This document shows positions 43,818 through 52,158 of a DNA stretch of 64,000 nt, piece after piece. This DNA comes from Pseudomonas sp. Lineage in GTDB: Bacteria; Pseudomonadota; Gammaproteobacteria; Pseudomonadales; Pseudomonadaceae. Position numbers and translations under genes: made by a program. Position 1 is the stretch's first letter. Each line of letters begins with the position of its first letter. The stretch covers positions 1 to 64,000 of the forward strand of contig JAUSOF010000002.1 in NCBI GenBank assembly GCA_030656145.1, written 5' to 3'. Under the pieces are notes generated by a model. It saw only the letters and a list, made by a program, of their open reading frames with translations. It did not search any database and had not been told where the DNA came from.

Positions 43818-45742
43818 GGCGTGGCACTCTGGGGGGGGGCAGTGCTGATGGGCAGTTCGATCCAGAATGTGCTGCCCTGGCCCTCAATCGAGTCGAAGCC
43901 GATTTTGCCGTCCATACGTTCTATAAGCTCCTTGCTGATGGCCAGGCCCAGACCAGTACCGCCCTTCTGTCGGGTATCGGTCGCGTCGGCCTGGGAGAAC
44001 TTGCTGAATAGTCTGGGTTTGAAATCGTCGGCGATACCCGGGCCCTGGTCGCTCACGTTAACCCTCACCTGGTCGTTTTGTTGTTGCATGGTCAATTGCA
44101 CAACGCCTCCCGGCGGAGAAAATTTGGCGGCATTGGATAACAGGTTAGCCAGCACCTGGCCTAGGCGCTTTTCGTCGATCTCCACCGTTAGCCGTGTGGG
44201 TGGCCCCAGCAGTTGCAGCGCTACCCGGTGTTGTTCGGCATAGGGCTGGTTGTGGGCAATTGCCTGCTCGAGCAAGGGCCAGAGTGGCTGGGTTCGTGGC
44301 TCAAAGCGCATCTTGCCGGCCAGTAGCTTATCCATATCCAGCAGGTCATTGATCAGCTCCTGCAAGCGAAGGCTGTTGCCTTGGGCAATTTCCAGCATGC
44401 CGCGCATGGCCTGGGGCACCTCGCCCAGGGCGCCGCCATTGATCAGCCCCAGTGAGCCGGCAATGGCGGTCAGCGGTGTGCGCAGTTCGTGGCTGACACT
44501 GGCGGTGAACTCATTTTGCAGGCGTTGCAGACGCTGGCGCTCGCGTGCATCGTGAATATGCAGGATGCATACCTCAACGTCGTCCATGTAGCCGAGAAGG
44601 GCCGCGCTGCACTCCACGGCGATAGGCTGCTGCTGGCTATCGAATAGGTGCTGTGTCCAGCTGCGGGTACTGCCTTGGATGATTGCCGCCAAGTGCTCAA
44701 GCGTCTGCTCCCGTTCATTATCAGGACAGAGGCCCGTGATGGTGTGCTGCAGGAGTTGTTCGGCGGGGGCTTGCAGTAGCTGACATAGCGTTTGGTTTAC
44801 CACCTTGAAGCGGCCGCTCGTATCTATCAGTGCCATGCCCTGGGGGGCCAATTCAAATGCTTGCATAAACTGACTCTGGCTACGATTCAGTGCCGTCAGT
44901 AGGGCCGTCTGGCGTTGTTGGCTGAGCAGGGCGAGCCCGACCAGCAGGCTGGTAGCGAGCGCCATGGCCCATCCCGCTGGTCGCAGCCATAGGGGCAGGG
45001 CTTTTTCGGGTTGCAAGTCTTGGGCGTACAGGTCCCAGCTGCTATCTGTCATGGTCAGCGGGAGGGTAAGGGTCACCCGATCATGGTCGTGGGTTACAGC
45101 AGCCTGGCGGTCGTTGTCAGCGCGCTTTAGTTCAACGGCAATTTCGCGCTGTCGAGCAACGCCTTGAGCCTGGCCGAACAGGCTGTCGAAGTCGATGACA
45201 GTGCTGACAATCCCCCAGTACTGATCCCCGGGCAGAAATACCGGGATGCGGTAAACCAAGCCCTGGCCGCCCTGGATCAGTGGTAGCGGGCCATCCAGTC
45301 CGGGCTTGCCGCTGGCGATAACACGCTGTACCGAGGGCCATTGACTGGGTATATCCGGGTAATAGAGGCCTAGTACGCTTTCATTGCCCAGAATTGGGTA
45401 AAGGAAGCTGATGCGATTGTCGGGAGCCAGGCCAATATTGCGGATATGCCGTCCATGCCGGAACAACCCCTGTAACCAGGGCTGTATCTCCTGCGCGTCG
45501 ATCTTGCCGTCGCGCGCCTGAATATAGCTGGCCATCCCCGTGGCCAGGTGCAAGGTGGCATTGAGCTCACCTAGCAGCACGGCGCGTACTTCGTTGGCAT
45601 GGGCCAGCAAGCGCTGCTGAGTAGCGTGCTGCTGACGCAGGCCGTACTGTTGCAAGAGCAGTTCGACGCCCAGGCCGAGCAGCAGAAACAGCCCCAGGGG
45701 GATGCCCCAGGTCAGTCCGCGATGTGAGCCAGGGGGTTTCAT
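43814..45742 (-). CDS. Membrane histidine kinase with periplasmic CHASE-like sensor and PAS
   Basis: A 642-residue kinase. TM1 is about 12-30, the periplasmic sensor about 45-245 resembles CHASE (GLAPDNRISFLYPILGNES, WGIVSTVIDFD), and TM2 is about 255-274. One PAS domain (about 285-400) precedes HisKA with His418 in SHELRTPLTAIAGSLG and HATPase with DQGPGIA and GTGLGLAI. There is no receiver domain. The kinase core is closest to that of the 1736-residue kinase just upstream (same TDTRQKGG block), pointing to a local duplication. Its gene overlaps both neighbouring kinase genes by 4 bases. Confidence 0.88.
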   Translation of the reverse strand: MKPPGSHRGLTWGIPLGLFLLLGLGVELLLQQYGLRQQHATQQRLLAHANEVRAVLLGELNATLHLATGMASYIQARDGKIDAQEIQPWLQGLFRHGRHIRNIGLAPDNRISFLYPILGNESVLGLYYPDIPSQWPSVQRVIASGKPGLDGPLPLIQGGQGLVYRIPVFLPGDQYWGIVSTVIDFDSLFGQAQGVARQREIAVELKRADNDRQAAVTHDHDRVTLTLPLTMTDSSWDLYAQDLQPEKALPLWLRPAGWAMALATSLLVGLALLSQQRQTALLTALNRSQSQFMQAFELAPQGMALIDTSGRFKVVNQTLCQLLQAPAEQLLQHTITGLCPDNEREQTLEHLAAIIQGSTRSWTQHLFDSQQQPIAVECSAALLGYMDDVEVCILHIHDARERQRLQRLQNEFTASVSHELRTPLTAIAGSLGLINGGALGEVPQAMRGMLEIAQGNSLRLQELINDLLDMDKLLAGKMRFEPRTQPLWPLLEQAIAHNQPYAEQHRVALQLLGPPTRLTVEIDEKRLGQVLANLLSNAAKFSPPGGVVQLTMQQQNDQVRVNVSDQGPGIADDFKPRLFSKFSQADATDTRQKGGTGLGLAISKELIERMDGKIGFDSIEGQGSTFWIELPISTAPPQSATP

Positions 45743-48700
45743 CGTGTTGTTTCCATTGGCAGCTCAAACCAGAAGGTGCTGCCCTGGCCCTCAATCGAGT
45801 CGAAGCCGATCCGTCCATCCATGCGTTCGATCAGCTCCTTGCTGATGGCCAGGCCGAGGCCGGTGCCGCCTTTCTGTCGGGTATCGGTCGCGTCGGCCTG
45901 TGAGAACTTGCTGAAAATGCGTTTCTTGAAAGCCTCGGGTATGCCAGAGCCGTGATCGCTGACACTGACGCGTACCTGCCCAGCCTGAGTGCTAACGGCG
46001 ATATTCACCGTGCTCCCCGCCGGGGAGAACTTGGCGGCGTTGGACAGCAGGTTGGCCATGACCTGGGCCAGGCGCTGGCTGTCTACCGTCACCTCAAGTT
46101 GCGGTATGGGCTCAAGCAGGCATAGCTGTACTTGATGCTGGGCGGCATAGGCCTGGTTGTGCGCCACCGCCTCTACCAGCATGGGCTGCAGGGCTTGCCG
46201 TTGCAGGTCAAGGGGCATCTTGCCCGCGACCAGTTTGTCCATGTCCAGCAGGTCGTTGATCAGGGCCTGCAGGCGTTGGCTGTTGGCTTGGGCGATCTGC
46301 AGCATCTGCTGCATGGTGTCTGGCACCTGGCCGAGGGCGCCACCATTGATCAGCCCAAGGGAGCCGGCTATCGCAGTCAGGGGGGTACGCAGTTCATGAC
46401 TGACAGTGGAAACAAACTCGTTCTTCATCTGCTCGATGCGTTTGCGCTCGCTGATATCGCGGATTACCGCAATAAAGCGGCGCTGACTCTTATGGGTGAT
46501 CTTCGATACGGCCAGTTCCATGATGAACTGCTCGCCATTGCTGCGCTGCGCTGGCAGTTCAACCTCCTTGCCAAGAATGTGCCCGACACCGCTCTGCAAG
46601 TAGTCCGCCAGGTATTCATCGTGCCGTGAACGATGGGGTTCAGCCATCAGCAGCTTGACGTTGCGCCCCTGCACCTGGTCCAGGCGATAGCCGAAAATAC
46701 GCTCTGCGGCCGGGTTGAAGGTTTCGATCAGACCCTGTTCATCAATGGTTATGATGGCGTCGATGACGTTGTCGAGCAGGGTGCGTAAATAGTCTTCGCG
46801 TTCGCGCAGGGCCCGCTCGGCCTCTATACGCTCATTGATATCCTGTATCTGGGAAACAAAGTGCAGCGGTTGTCCGGATAGATCCCGCACCAGCGATACG
46901 CTCAGGTGAATCCAGATAATGTGCCCCTGTTTATCCAGGTAGCGTTTGTCCATTTCATAGGTGCTGATTTCACCAGCCAGTAACTGATCGATCAGCTGCA
47001 GGTCGGGGGTCAGATCGTCGGGGTGGGTGATGCGCTGGAAGTCCAGGCTGAGCAGTTCATCGCGGCTGTATCCAAGCATCCTGCACAGGTGGTCATTGAC
47101 CGCCATCCAGCGGCCGTCAAGTGCGACCAGGGCCATGCCCTGGGGGGCATTATTGAAGGCCGTGCTGAAACGCTGCTGGCTGACCTGCAGGGCATCCTCG
47201 GCGGCCTTGCGGTCGCTGATATCCCAGATAAAACCTGACACCCAGAGTAATTGACCCTCCAGGTCGTACTCGCCGCGGCCTTTTTCGCGGACCCAGACGC
47301 TGTGGCCGTCTGCATGCACTAAACGATAGGTGAGTTCGAATACTTCCTGGCGTTCTATGGCTCCGATCGACTGGTAGGTGATGTGCAGGTCATCCGGGTG
47401 AAGCGAGCTGGAGAAGCTGCGAACGCGGTTATCAATAAAGTCGCTGGCCGGGTAACCGGTGAGGCTGGCCACCTCATCACTCATATAGCGCATGGTCCAG
47501 TCGGCATCATTGTCGCAGCGATACACCACCCCCGGCAGGTTGGCGACCAGGCCGCGGAAGCGCTTTTCGCTTTTTTGCAGAGCGCGGGTAGCCGCTTGTA
47601 GTTCGCTGATATCGCTGGCAATGCCGAGGAAGCCAGTGATCTGGTTGTCGCTATCAAATATGGCGCTGACGGTCAGGTTGACCCGGCGGTGGCTGCCATC
47701 CTTGCGCACATAGGTCCATTGCTGAGTATGTGGCTCGCCGCTGCGGGCGTTATGCACAAAAACCTCGAAGCCGGCAATCTCATAGCCCGCTTGCTCGGTT
47801 TGCTGAACACTGCGTTTTTTCACCTCATCGCTCAGGTGGAACAGGGCCGGGCTATGCCGTCCGATGACCTCATCGGCAGGGTAGCCAAGCAGACGTTCGG
47901 CGCCACTGTTAAACAGGGTAATGAGGCCATCGGGGTCGGTGGCGATAACGGTGACGCCGGTAGCCGAGTCCAGCACTGTTTGCAGGTAGGCACGAGCCTG
48001 GCGCACCGCCTCCTGCTGCTGGCGTGCGTCGCTGACATCGGCGTGGGTGCCGTACATCATCAGCGGCTGGCCGTCGGCGCTCCAGCTCACCACCCGGCCA
48101 CGGTCATGCACCCAGACCCAGCGCCCATCTTTGTGGCGCATGCGGCACTGGCAGTCGTAGTAGGATTTTTCGCCGCTAAAGTGCGCCTGTAGTAAAGCGC
48201 CGGACTGCTCCAGGTCTTCGGGGTGGGCGTGGGCCATCCAGGTATTGATGTCAATGGGGGCCAGCTCGTCCAGGCTATAGCCGATGATCTGCGCCCAGCG
48301 CTCATTGAATACCGTGGCGCCGGTTTGCACGTTCCATTCCCAGGTGCCGATATGGGTGCCTTCGATAATGCTGGACAGGCGCTGGCGCTCGCTCTGCAGC
48401 GCCACTTCGGCCAGGGCCTGCTCGGTCACGTCCTGCACGGTGCCGATCAGGCGTACCAGGCGGCCTTCATGATCCGGTTGCAGGCGTGCCAGCTCATGCA
48501 CCCAGCGCACCTCGCCATCCGGGCGAATGATGCGGTGACGTACGTCATGCATGCCGCCCGCCATCACCCGCGCCTCGCTGGCCTCAACCAGCGGCATATC
48601 GTCGGGGTGCACGCTGCGTTTGAAATTCTCCACGCTGGGTTGGTAGTGCGCAGGATCAAGGCCGAAGATGCTGTAAATAGTGTCCGACCAGTACAGGCTG

Positions 48701-50949
48701 CCATCGTCCAGATTGGCTTCCCAGTGGCCCAGGCGGGCAATGCGCTGGGATTCGTCTAGACGTTGTAGCAAAGCCTGCCGGGCCTGCTCCTGCTGCTGGC
48801 GCTCCAGGGTGGCGCTAACCCAGCGGGCAAACAGGCGCAGGAACTCGCGCTCGGTATCGTCGAAGGGCGCTGCGCGCCTGTCCTCCGCGCAGAAGGCCAG
48901 GGTGCCGAAGGGCTGGCCGCCGACCCGGATGGCGATGCCGATATAGGTTTCCAGCTGGAACAGCGGGTAGCAGGGGTGGCGGGCGTGTTCGGTTTCGCCC
49001 ATATGGTCGATGGCCAGTACATCGCTGCTGTGCAGGGCGAGGCTGCAGTATGTGTCGCCCAGGCTGAAGCGTTGACCATCCTTCAGGCCGTTCGGCGGCG
49101 ACACCTGGGCCATGACCCGGTAGTCGTCACCTTCGATACGGCTGATCAGGCCCAGAGGCAGGCCGTAGAAGTCGGCACCCAGCTGCAGTGCTGCGCGCAG
49201 TTGTGCCTGGCTGTCCAGATAGGACAACGCCGCGATTTCGTTGAGCGCACGCAGGGCGTTTTGCTGGCGCCTCAGCTGTTGCTGGGTTTGTTCGCGCTGT
49301 ATATCGCGGCGTAGCGCCGCAATCAGCTGGCCGAGTGTGGCCAGCAGGGGTTGCAGTTGGGCGGGCAGGTCTTCGGCATAGCCGTCGGGGCAGTTGGCCA
49401 GGCCGAGCATGCCGATCAGCTCACCGTTGCTGAAAATAGGCAGGCCGGCAAAGGCCTCCAGCGGCGGATGGCCAGGTGGCAGGCCGCCACTACGGGGGTC
49501 TGCTGCAGGGTTATTGCTGATCAATGGCGTGGCCGTGCGCATCACCTGGCCGAACAGGGTGTCGAGGTTGCGAAACTCCATGCCCAGTGGCGCGCGCTCG
49601 GTATAGAAATCGGCGCTGGCCTGATTCCAGGCGATATTGCTGATGGCGTAGGTGCGCAGGTAAGGCGCGCCCAGGCTGTCGTGCAGCACTTCACCGATAA
49701 AACCAAACTGGCTGTCGGTCAGGGTGAGAATGCGATTAAGCAGGGCGTCGAAGGTTTCGCGCTGCTTGTCTGTCTTGATAAAGGCGGCCTGGGTTTCAGC
49801 AATCAGGGCCAGTAACTGGCGGGATTGCTCGCTTTGCTGGTGCTTGTGCAGCAGTTCGTCGCGGTGACGACGCGTCAGCGTCTGGCTGGTATGGCGGGTA
49901 CTCAGCAGTAGCAGGAGCAGGGCTTCGGCGCCGAGCCAGGCCAGTAGCCATTTGCCAATCAGCCACTGGCGGTCGCTCTGGTGCTGCGCGACCTGCTCGC
50001 TGATGTCGCGCCAGGTCAGGGCGAGGACCGAAGTGCTTTGCTTGGGGTCGGCTAGCGATGTGTAACCAGGCAGCAGTACCTGATTGAGCAAGTAAGTACG
50101 GCCCTGATCCTCGAGCAACCTCAGCCTGTTGCCAGCGTCTGGGGCGGACAATAATTGTTGGGTTTCCCAATGCTGGATCTGGGGGCGTGAGAAACCTTCA
50201 AGGGACCAGTCAGCGTGGTTGTCGCTCAGGCCGCGCAGCGCCTCGCCGCCGAACCCGGGTGCTTGCGGGCTGCGCTTGAACAGCAGGGCGATACCGGCAT
50301 CCAGTTCCTGATCCAGTTGTTGCAAATCACTATCCAGGCTCAGGGTGACTTCCAGGGCGCCAATGACCATGGGCTTGAGCGTGCCATCGACCTGCAAGGG
50401 GGTTATGGCACGCATCACCAGGCTGTCGGCGCCAAGACCCAGTCCCGCTTTATTGCGCTGGTCATGCAGGGCGTCGGTGAGCATCAAGCGGTGAGCGTCG
50501 GGTTGGTCGCCAAAGTGTTCGGGTTGGTGTACGCGCAGCAGGACCTGCGCCGAAGGTGCAAGGTGGATGTAGAGCTTGAACGGGTGGCTGCTCTGCAGGT
50601 TGCGCCAGCGTGGCGCCAGGCGGGTATAGAGCTGGTTGCGGATGGCGTTTGAGGCGTCCTGATCCGGGCTGCCGCTGTTGTGCAGGGCGTAGGCTTGACG
50701 CACCAGCTCAATGACCCAGGAATCGGCGGCAATGCTCTGCGCCAGTAACAGTGCCTGATCGTGCTGACGCCGTTGCGTGCCCTGCAGCACCAGGCGCTGC
50801 ACCTCCGTCTGCTTGGCCATCTGTTGCTGCCAGAAGGTTTCCTGTTCGCTCAGGGCGAACCCGCCCAGCGTGGCAAAAAAAAGTGCCAGGATGACGCTGG
50901 CCAGGCCCACTTTCCAGCGGATGGACGCGGGTTTCTTTTCGCTATTCAT
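45739..50949 (-). CDS. Giant multisensor histidine kinase (dCache, 2 GAF, 6 PAS)
   Basis: A 1736-residue membrane kinase, far longer than usual. TM1 is about 13-33; the periplasmic region (about 35-325) resembles dCache_3 (LRVHQPEHFGD); TM2 is about 330-350. GAF1 is about 380-545 and GAF2 about 565-715. Six PAS domains follow at about 732-845, 856-977, 988-1117, 1130-1250, 1260-1375 and 1387-1502. The sixth resembles the FixL haem PAS (MAEPHRSRHDEYLADY, with His1443 at the haem-ligand place). HisKA has His1518; HATPase has DHGSGIP and GTGLGLAI. There is no receiver. It overlaps the next kinase gene by 4 bases. Confidence 0.9.
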   Translation of the reverse strand: MNSEKKPASIRWKVGLASVILALFFATLGGFALSEQETFWQQQMAKQTEVQRLVLQGTQRRQHDQALLLAQSIAADSWVIELVRQAYALHNSGSPDQDASNAIRNQLYTRLAPRWRNLQSSHPFKLYIHLAPSAQVLLRVHQPEHFGDQPDAHRLMLTDALHDQRNKAGLGLGADSLVMRAITPLQVDGTLKPMVIGALEVTLSLDSDLQQLDQELDAGIALLFKRSPQAPGFGGEALRGLSDNHADWSLEGFSRPQIQHWETQQLLSAPDAGNRLRLLEDQGRTYLLNQVLLPGYTSLADPKQSTSVLALTWRDISEQVAQHQSDRQWLIGKWLLAWLGAEALLLLLLSTRHTSQTLTRRHRDELLHKHQQSEQSRQLLALIAETQAAFIKTDKQRETFDALLNRILTLTDSQFGFIGEVLHDSLGAPYLRTYAISNIAWNQASADFYTERAPLGMEFRNLDTLFGQVMRTATPLISNNPAADPRSGGLPPGHPPLEAFAGLPIFSNGELIGMLGLANCPDGYAEDLPAQLQPLLATLGQLIAALRRDIQREQTQQQLRRQQNALRALNEIAALSYLDSQAQLRAALQLGADFYGLPLGLISRIEGDDYRVMAQVSPPNGLKDGQRFSLGDTYCSLALHSSDVLAIDHMGETEHARHPCYPLFQLETYIGIAIRVGGQPFGTLAFCAEDRRAAPFDDTEREFLRLFARWVSATLERQQQEQARQALLQRLDESQRIARLGHWEANLDDGSLYWSDTIYSIFGLDPAHYQPSVENFKRSVHPDDMPLVEASEARVMAGGMHDVRHRIIRPDGEVRWVHELARLQPDHEGRLVRLIGTVQDVTEQALAEVALQSERQRLSSIIEGTHIGTWEWNVQTGATVFNERWAQIIGYSLDELAPIDINTWMAHAHPEDLEQSGALLQAHFSGEKSYYDCQCRMRHKDGRWVWVHDRGRVVSWSADGQPLMMYGTHADVSDARQQQEAVRQARAYLQTVLDSATGVTVIATDPDGLITLFNSGAERLLGYPADEVIGRHSPALFHLSDEVKKRSVQQTEQAGYEIAGFEVFVHNARSGEPHTQQWTYVRKDGSHRRVNLTVSAIFDSDNQITGFLGIASDISELQAATRALQKSEKRFRGLVANLPGVVYRCDNDADWTMRYMSDEVASLTGYPASDFIDNRVRSFSSSLHPDDLHITYQSIGAIERQEVFELTYRLVHADGHSVWVREKGRGEYDLEGQLLWVSGFIWDISDRKAAEDALQVSQQRFSTAFNNAPQGMALVALDGRWMAVNDHLCRMLGYSRDELLSLDFQRITHPDDLTPDLQLIDQLLAGEISTYEMDKRYLDKQGHIIWIHLSVSLVRDLSGQPLHFVSQIQDINERIEAERALREREDYLRTLLDNVIDAIITIDEQGLIETFNPAAERIFGYRLDQVQGRNVKLLMAEPHRSRHDEYLADYLQSGVGHILGKEVELPAQRSNGEQFIMELAVSKITHKSQRRFIAVIRDISERKRIEQMKNEFVSTVSHELRTPLTAIAGSLGLINGGALGQVPDTMQQMLQIAQANSQRLQALINDLLDMDKLVAGKMPLDLQRQALQPMLVEAVAHNQAYAAQHQVQLCLLEPIPQLEVTVDSQRLAQVMANLLSNAAKFSPAGSTVNIAVSTQAGQVRVSVSDHGSGIPEAFKKRIFSKFSQADATDTRQKGGTGLGLAISKELIERMDGRIGFDSIEGQGSTFWFELPMETTR

Positions 50950-50978
50950 GGGCGATCTCCTGAGCGAGCGTGCGGCAT

Positions 50979-52112
50979 TCAGGCCAGTCCGGCGAGGCGA
51001 CGCAGGCGGGCCTGGTCCTTGCTGTCGGGAACTGGATCCTGTTCACAGGCCGCCAGGCGCATGACCACCATTTCGCGTTTTACGCTGTTGTTGGGCAGGG
51101 CGTAGCAGGCGCCAATCAGATCGCGCAGGGCCATGGGTAACTGCCAGCGCGCCTTGAGGTCAATGGCGAAGGATGAGCTGAAGTGGCCAAGCGCGTGCAC
51201 TACTTGTTCCTCGCTGAGACTGTGGCCATCGTTTTCCCAGGCCTGCGCCAGGTAGAGCACGCAGAGTTCACCCATGCGGTGCAGCAGTGCTGCGCAATGA
51301 AAGGGCGCCGGGTCCAGGTTGCACTGGCGGGCCAGGACCATGCTGGTTTCGGCCAGGCGTTCGCTGGCATCCAGATGCTCTTCGGCAAACATGCGTAACA
51401 GGGCGTTATCCAGTGCGCTGGACTGGCGCAGAGCCAGGCCCATGGCAAGGTTGAGGCTGGTCGCTACGCCGAGCTTTTGCAGCGCTTCGATCAGGCTGAT
51501 GCATGGGCGCCCGCTCCCCTTGTAGGCACTGCTGTTGGCCACGCTGATCAGCCGGGCATTCAGCGCCGGATCGTGGCGCCAGCCTTCGGCCAGTTCGCGC
51601 ATGCCCAATTGCTCACCCTTGAAGCTTTGCAGGAGGCGATCGCGGATGCTTTTGCTCAGTGGTAGATCCAGTTCGCTGGCGGGCAGTTGCTTCAGGTAGG
51701 CGTCGAAGTCTTGGTTGCTCAGGGGGCGGGCTGGGGCGTTCTCTGGCCCGGCCGCAGGCAGCAACTTGTCCAGGCTGGCGGCTACGCGCGAGGCTTGGAA
51801 CGGCTTGCTGATGAAGGCGCTGATACCCAGGGCGCGTACTTCTACTACGCTGCTGCGGTCGGTGCGCCCGGTGATCATCACCAGGGGCACGTCGCGATTC
51901 TGCTGGCGCACTTGCTTGAACAATTGAGTGCCTTCGCCGTCTGGCAGGTTCCAGTCGGAGATCACCAGGTCGCTGGCGTTTAGTTGCCAGTCCGCCAGGG
52001 CTTCGGCAACGCTGGCCAGACAGGCGATCTCGGCGTAGGGGCGTAAACTCAGAACGATCTGCTTGAGCAGATCGGCGATCCAGTGATCGTCTTCGAGAAT
52101 CAATACCCGCAT
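50979..52112 (-). CDS. Response regulator with HDOD output domain
   Basis: A 377-residue cytoplasmic protein. The receiver (about 2-120) has EDDHWIADLL, phospho-acceptor Asp53 in LVISDWNLPDGEG, and the conserved Lys in FISKPFQ. The HDOD domain (about 155-345) has ISVANSSAYKGSG and VLARQCNLDPAPFHCAALLHRMGE; no HD-GYP residues are present, so it is not a c-di-GMP hydrolase. HDOD proteins act by protein contact in signalling, chemotaxis or surface behaviour. It lies 29 bases before the giant kinase gene and is a likely phosphorylation target. Confidence 0.9.
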   Translation of the reverse strand: MRVLILEDDHWIADLLKQIVLSLRPYAEIACLASVAEALADWQLNASDLVISDWNLPDGEGTQLFKQVRQQNRDVPLVMITGRTDRSSVVEVRALGISAFISKPFQASRVAASLDKLLPAAGPENAPARPLSNQDFDAYLKQLPASELDLPLSKSIRDRLLQSFKGEQLGMRELAEGWRHDPALNARLISVANSSAYKGSGRPCISLIEALQKLGVATSLNLAMGLALRQSSALDNALLRMFAEEHLDASERLAETSMVLARQCNLDPAPFHCAALLHRMGELCVLYLAQAWENDGHSLSEEQVVHALGHFSSSFAIDLKARWQLPMALRDLIGACYALPNNSVKREMVVMRLAACEQDPVPDSKDQARLRRLAGLA

Positions 52113-52158
52113 AGGTGTCAGCTATTCCTTGGTTCTGTTGCGCATGATGCTTGATTGA

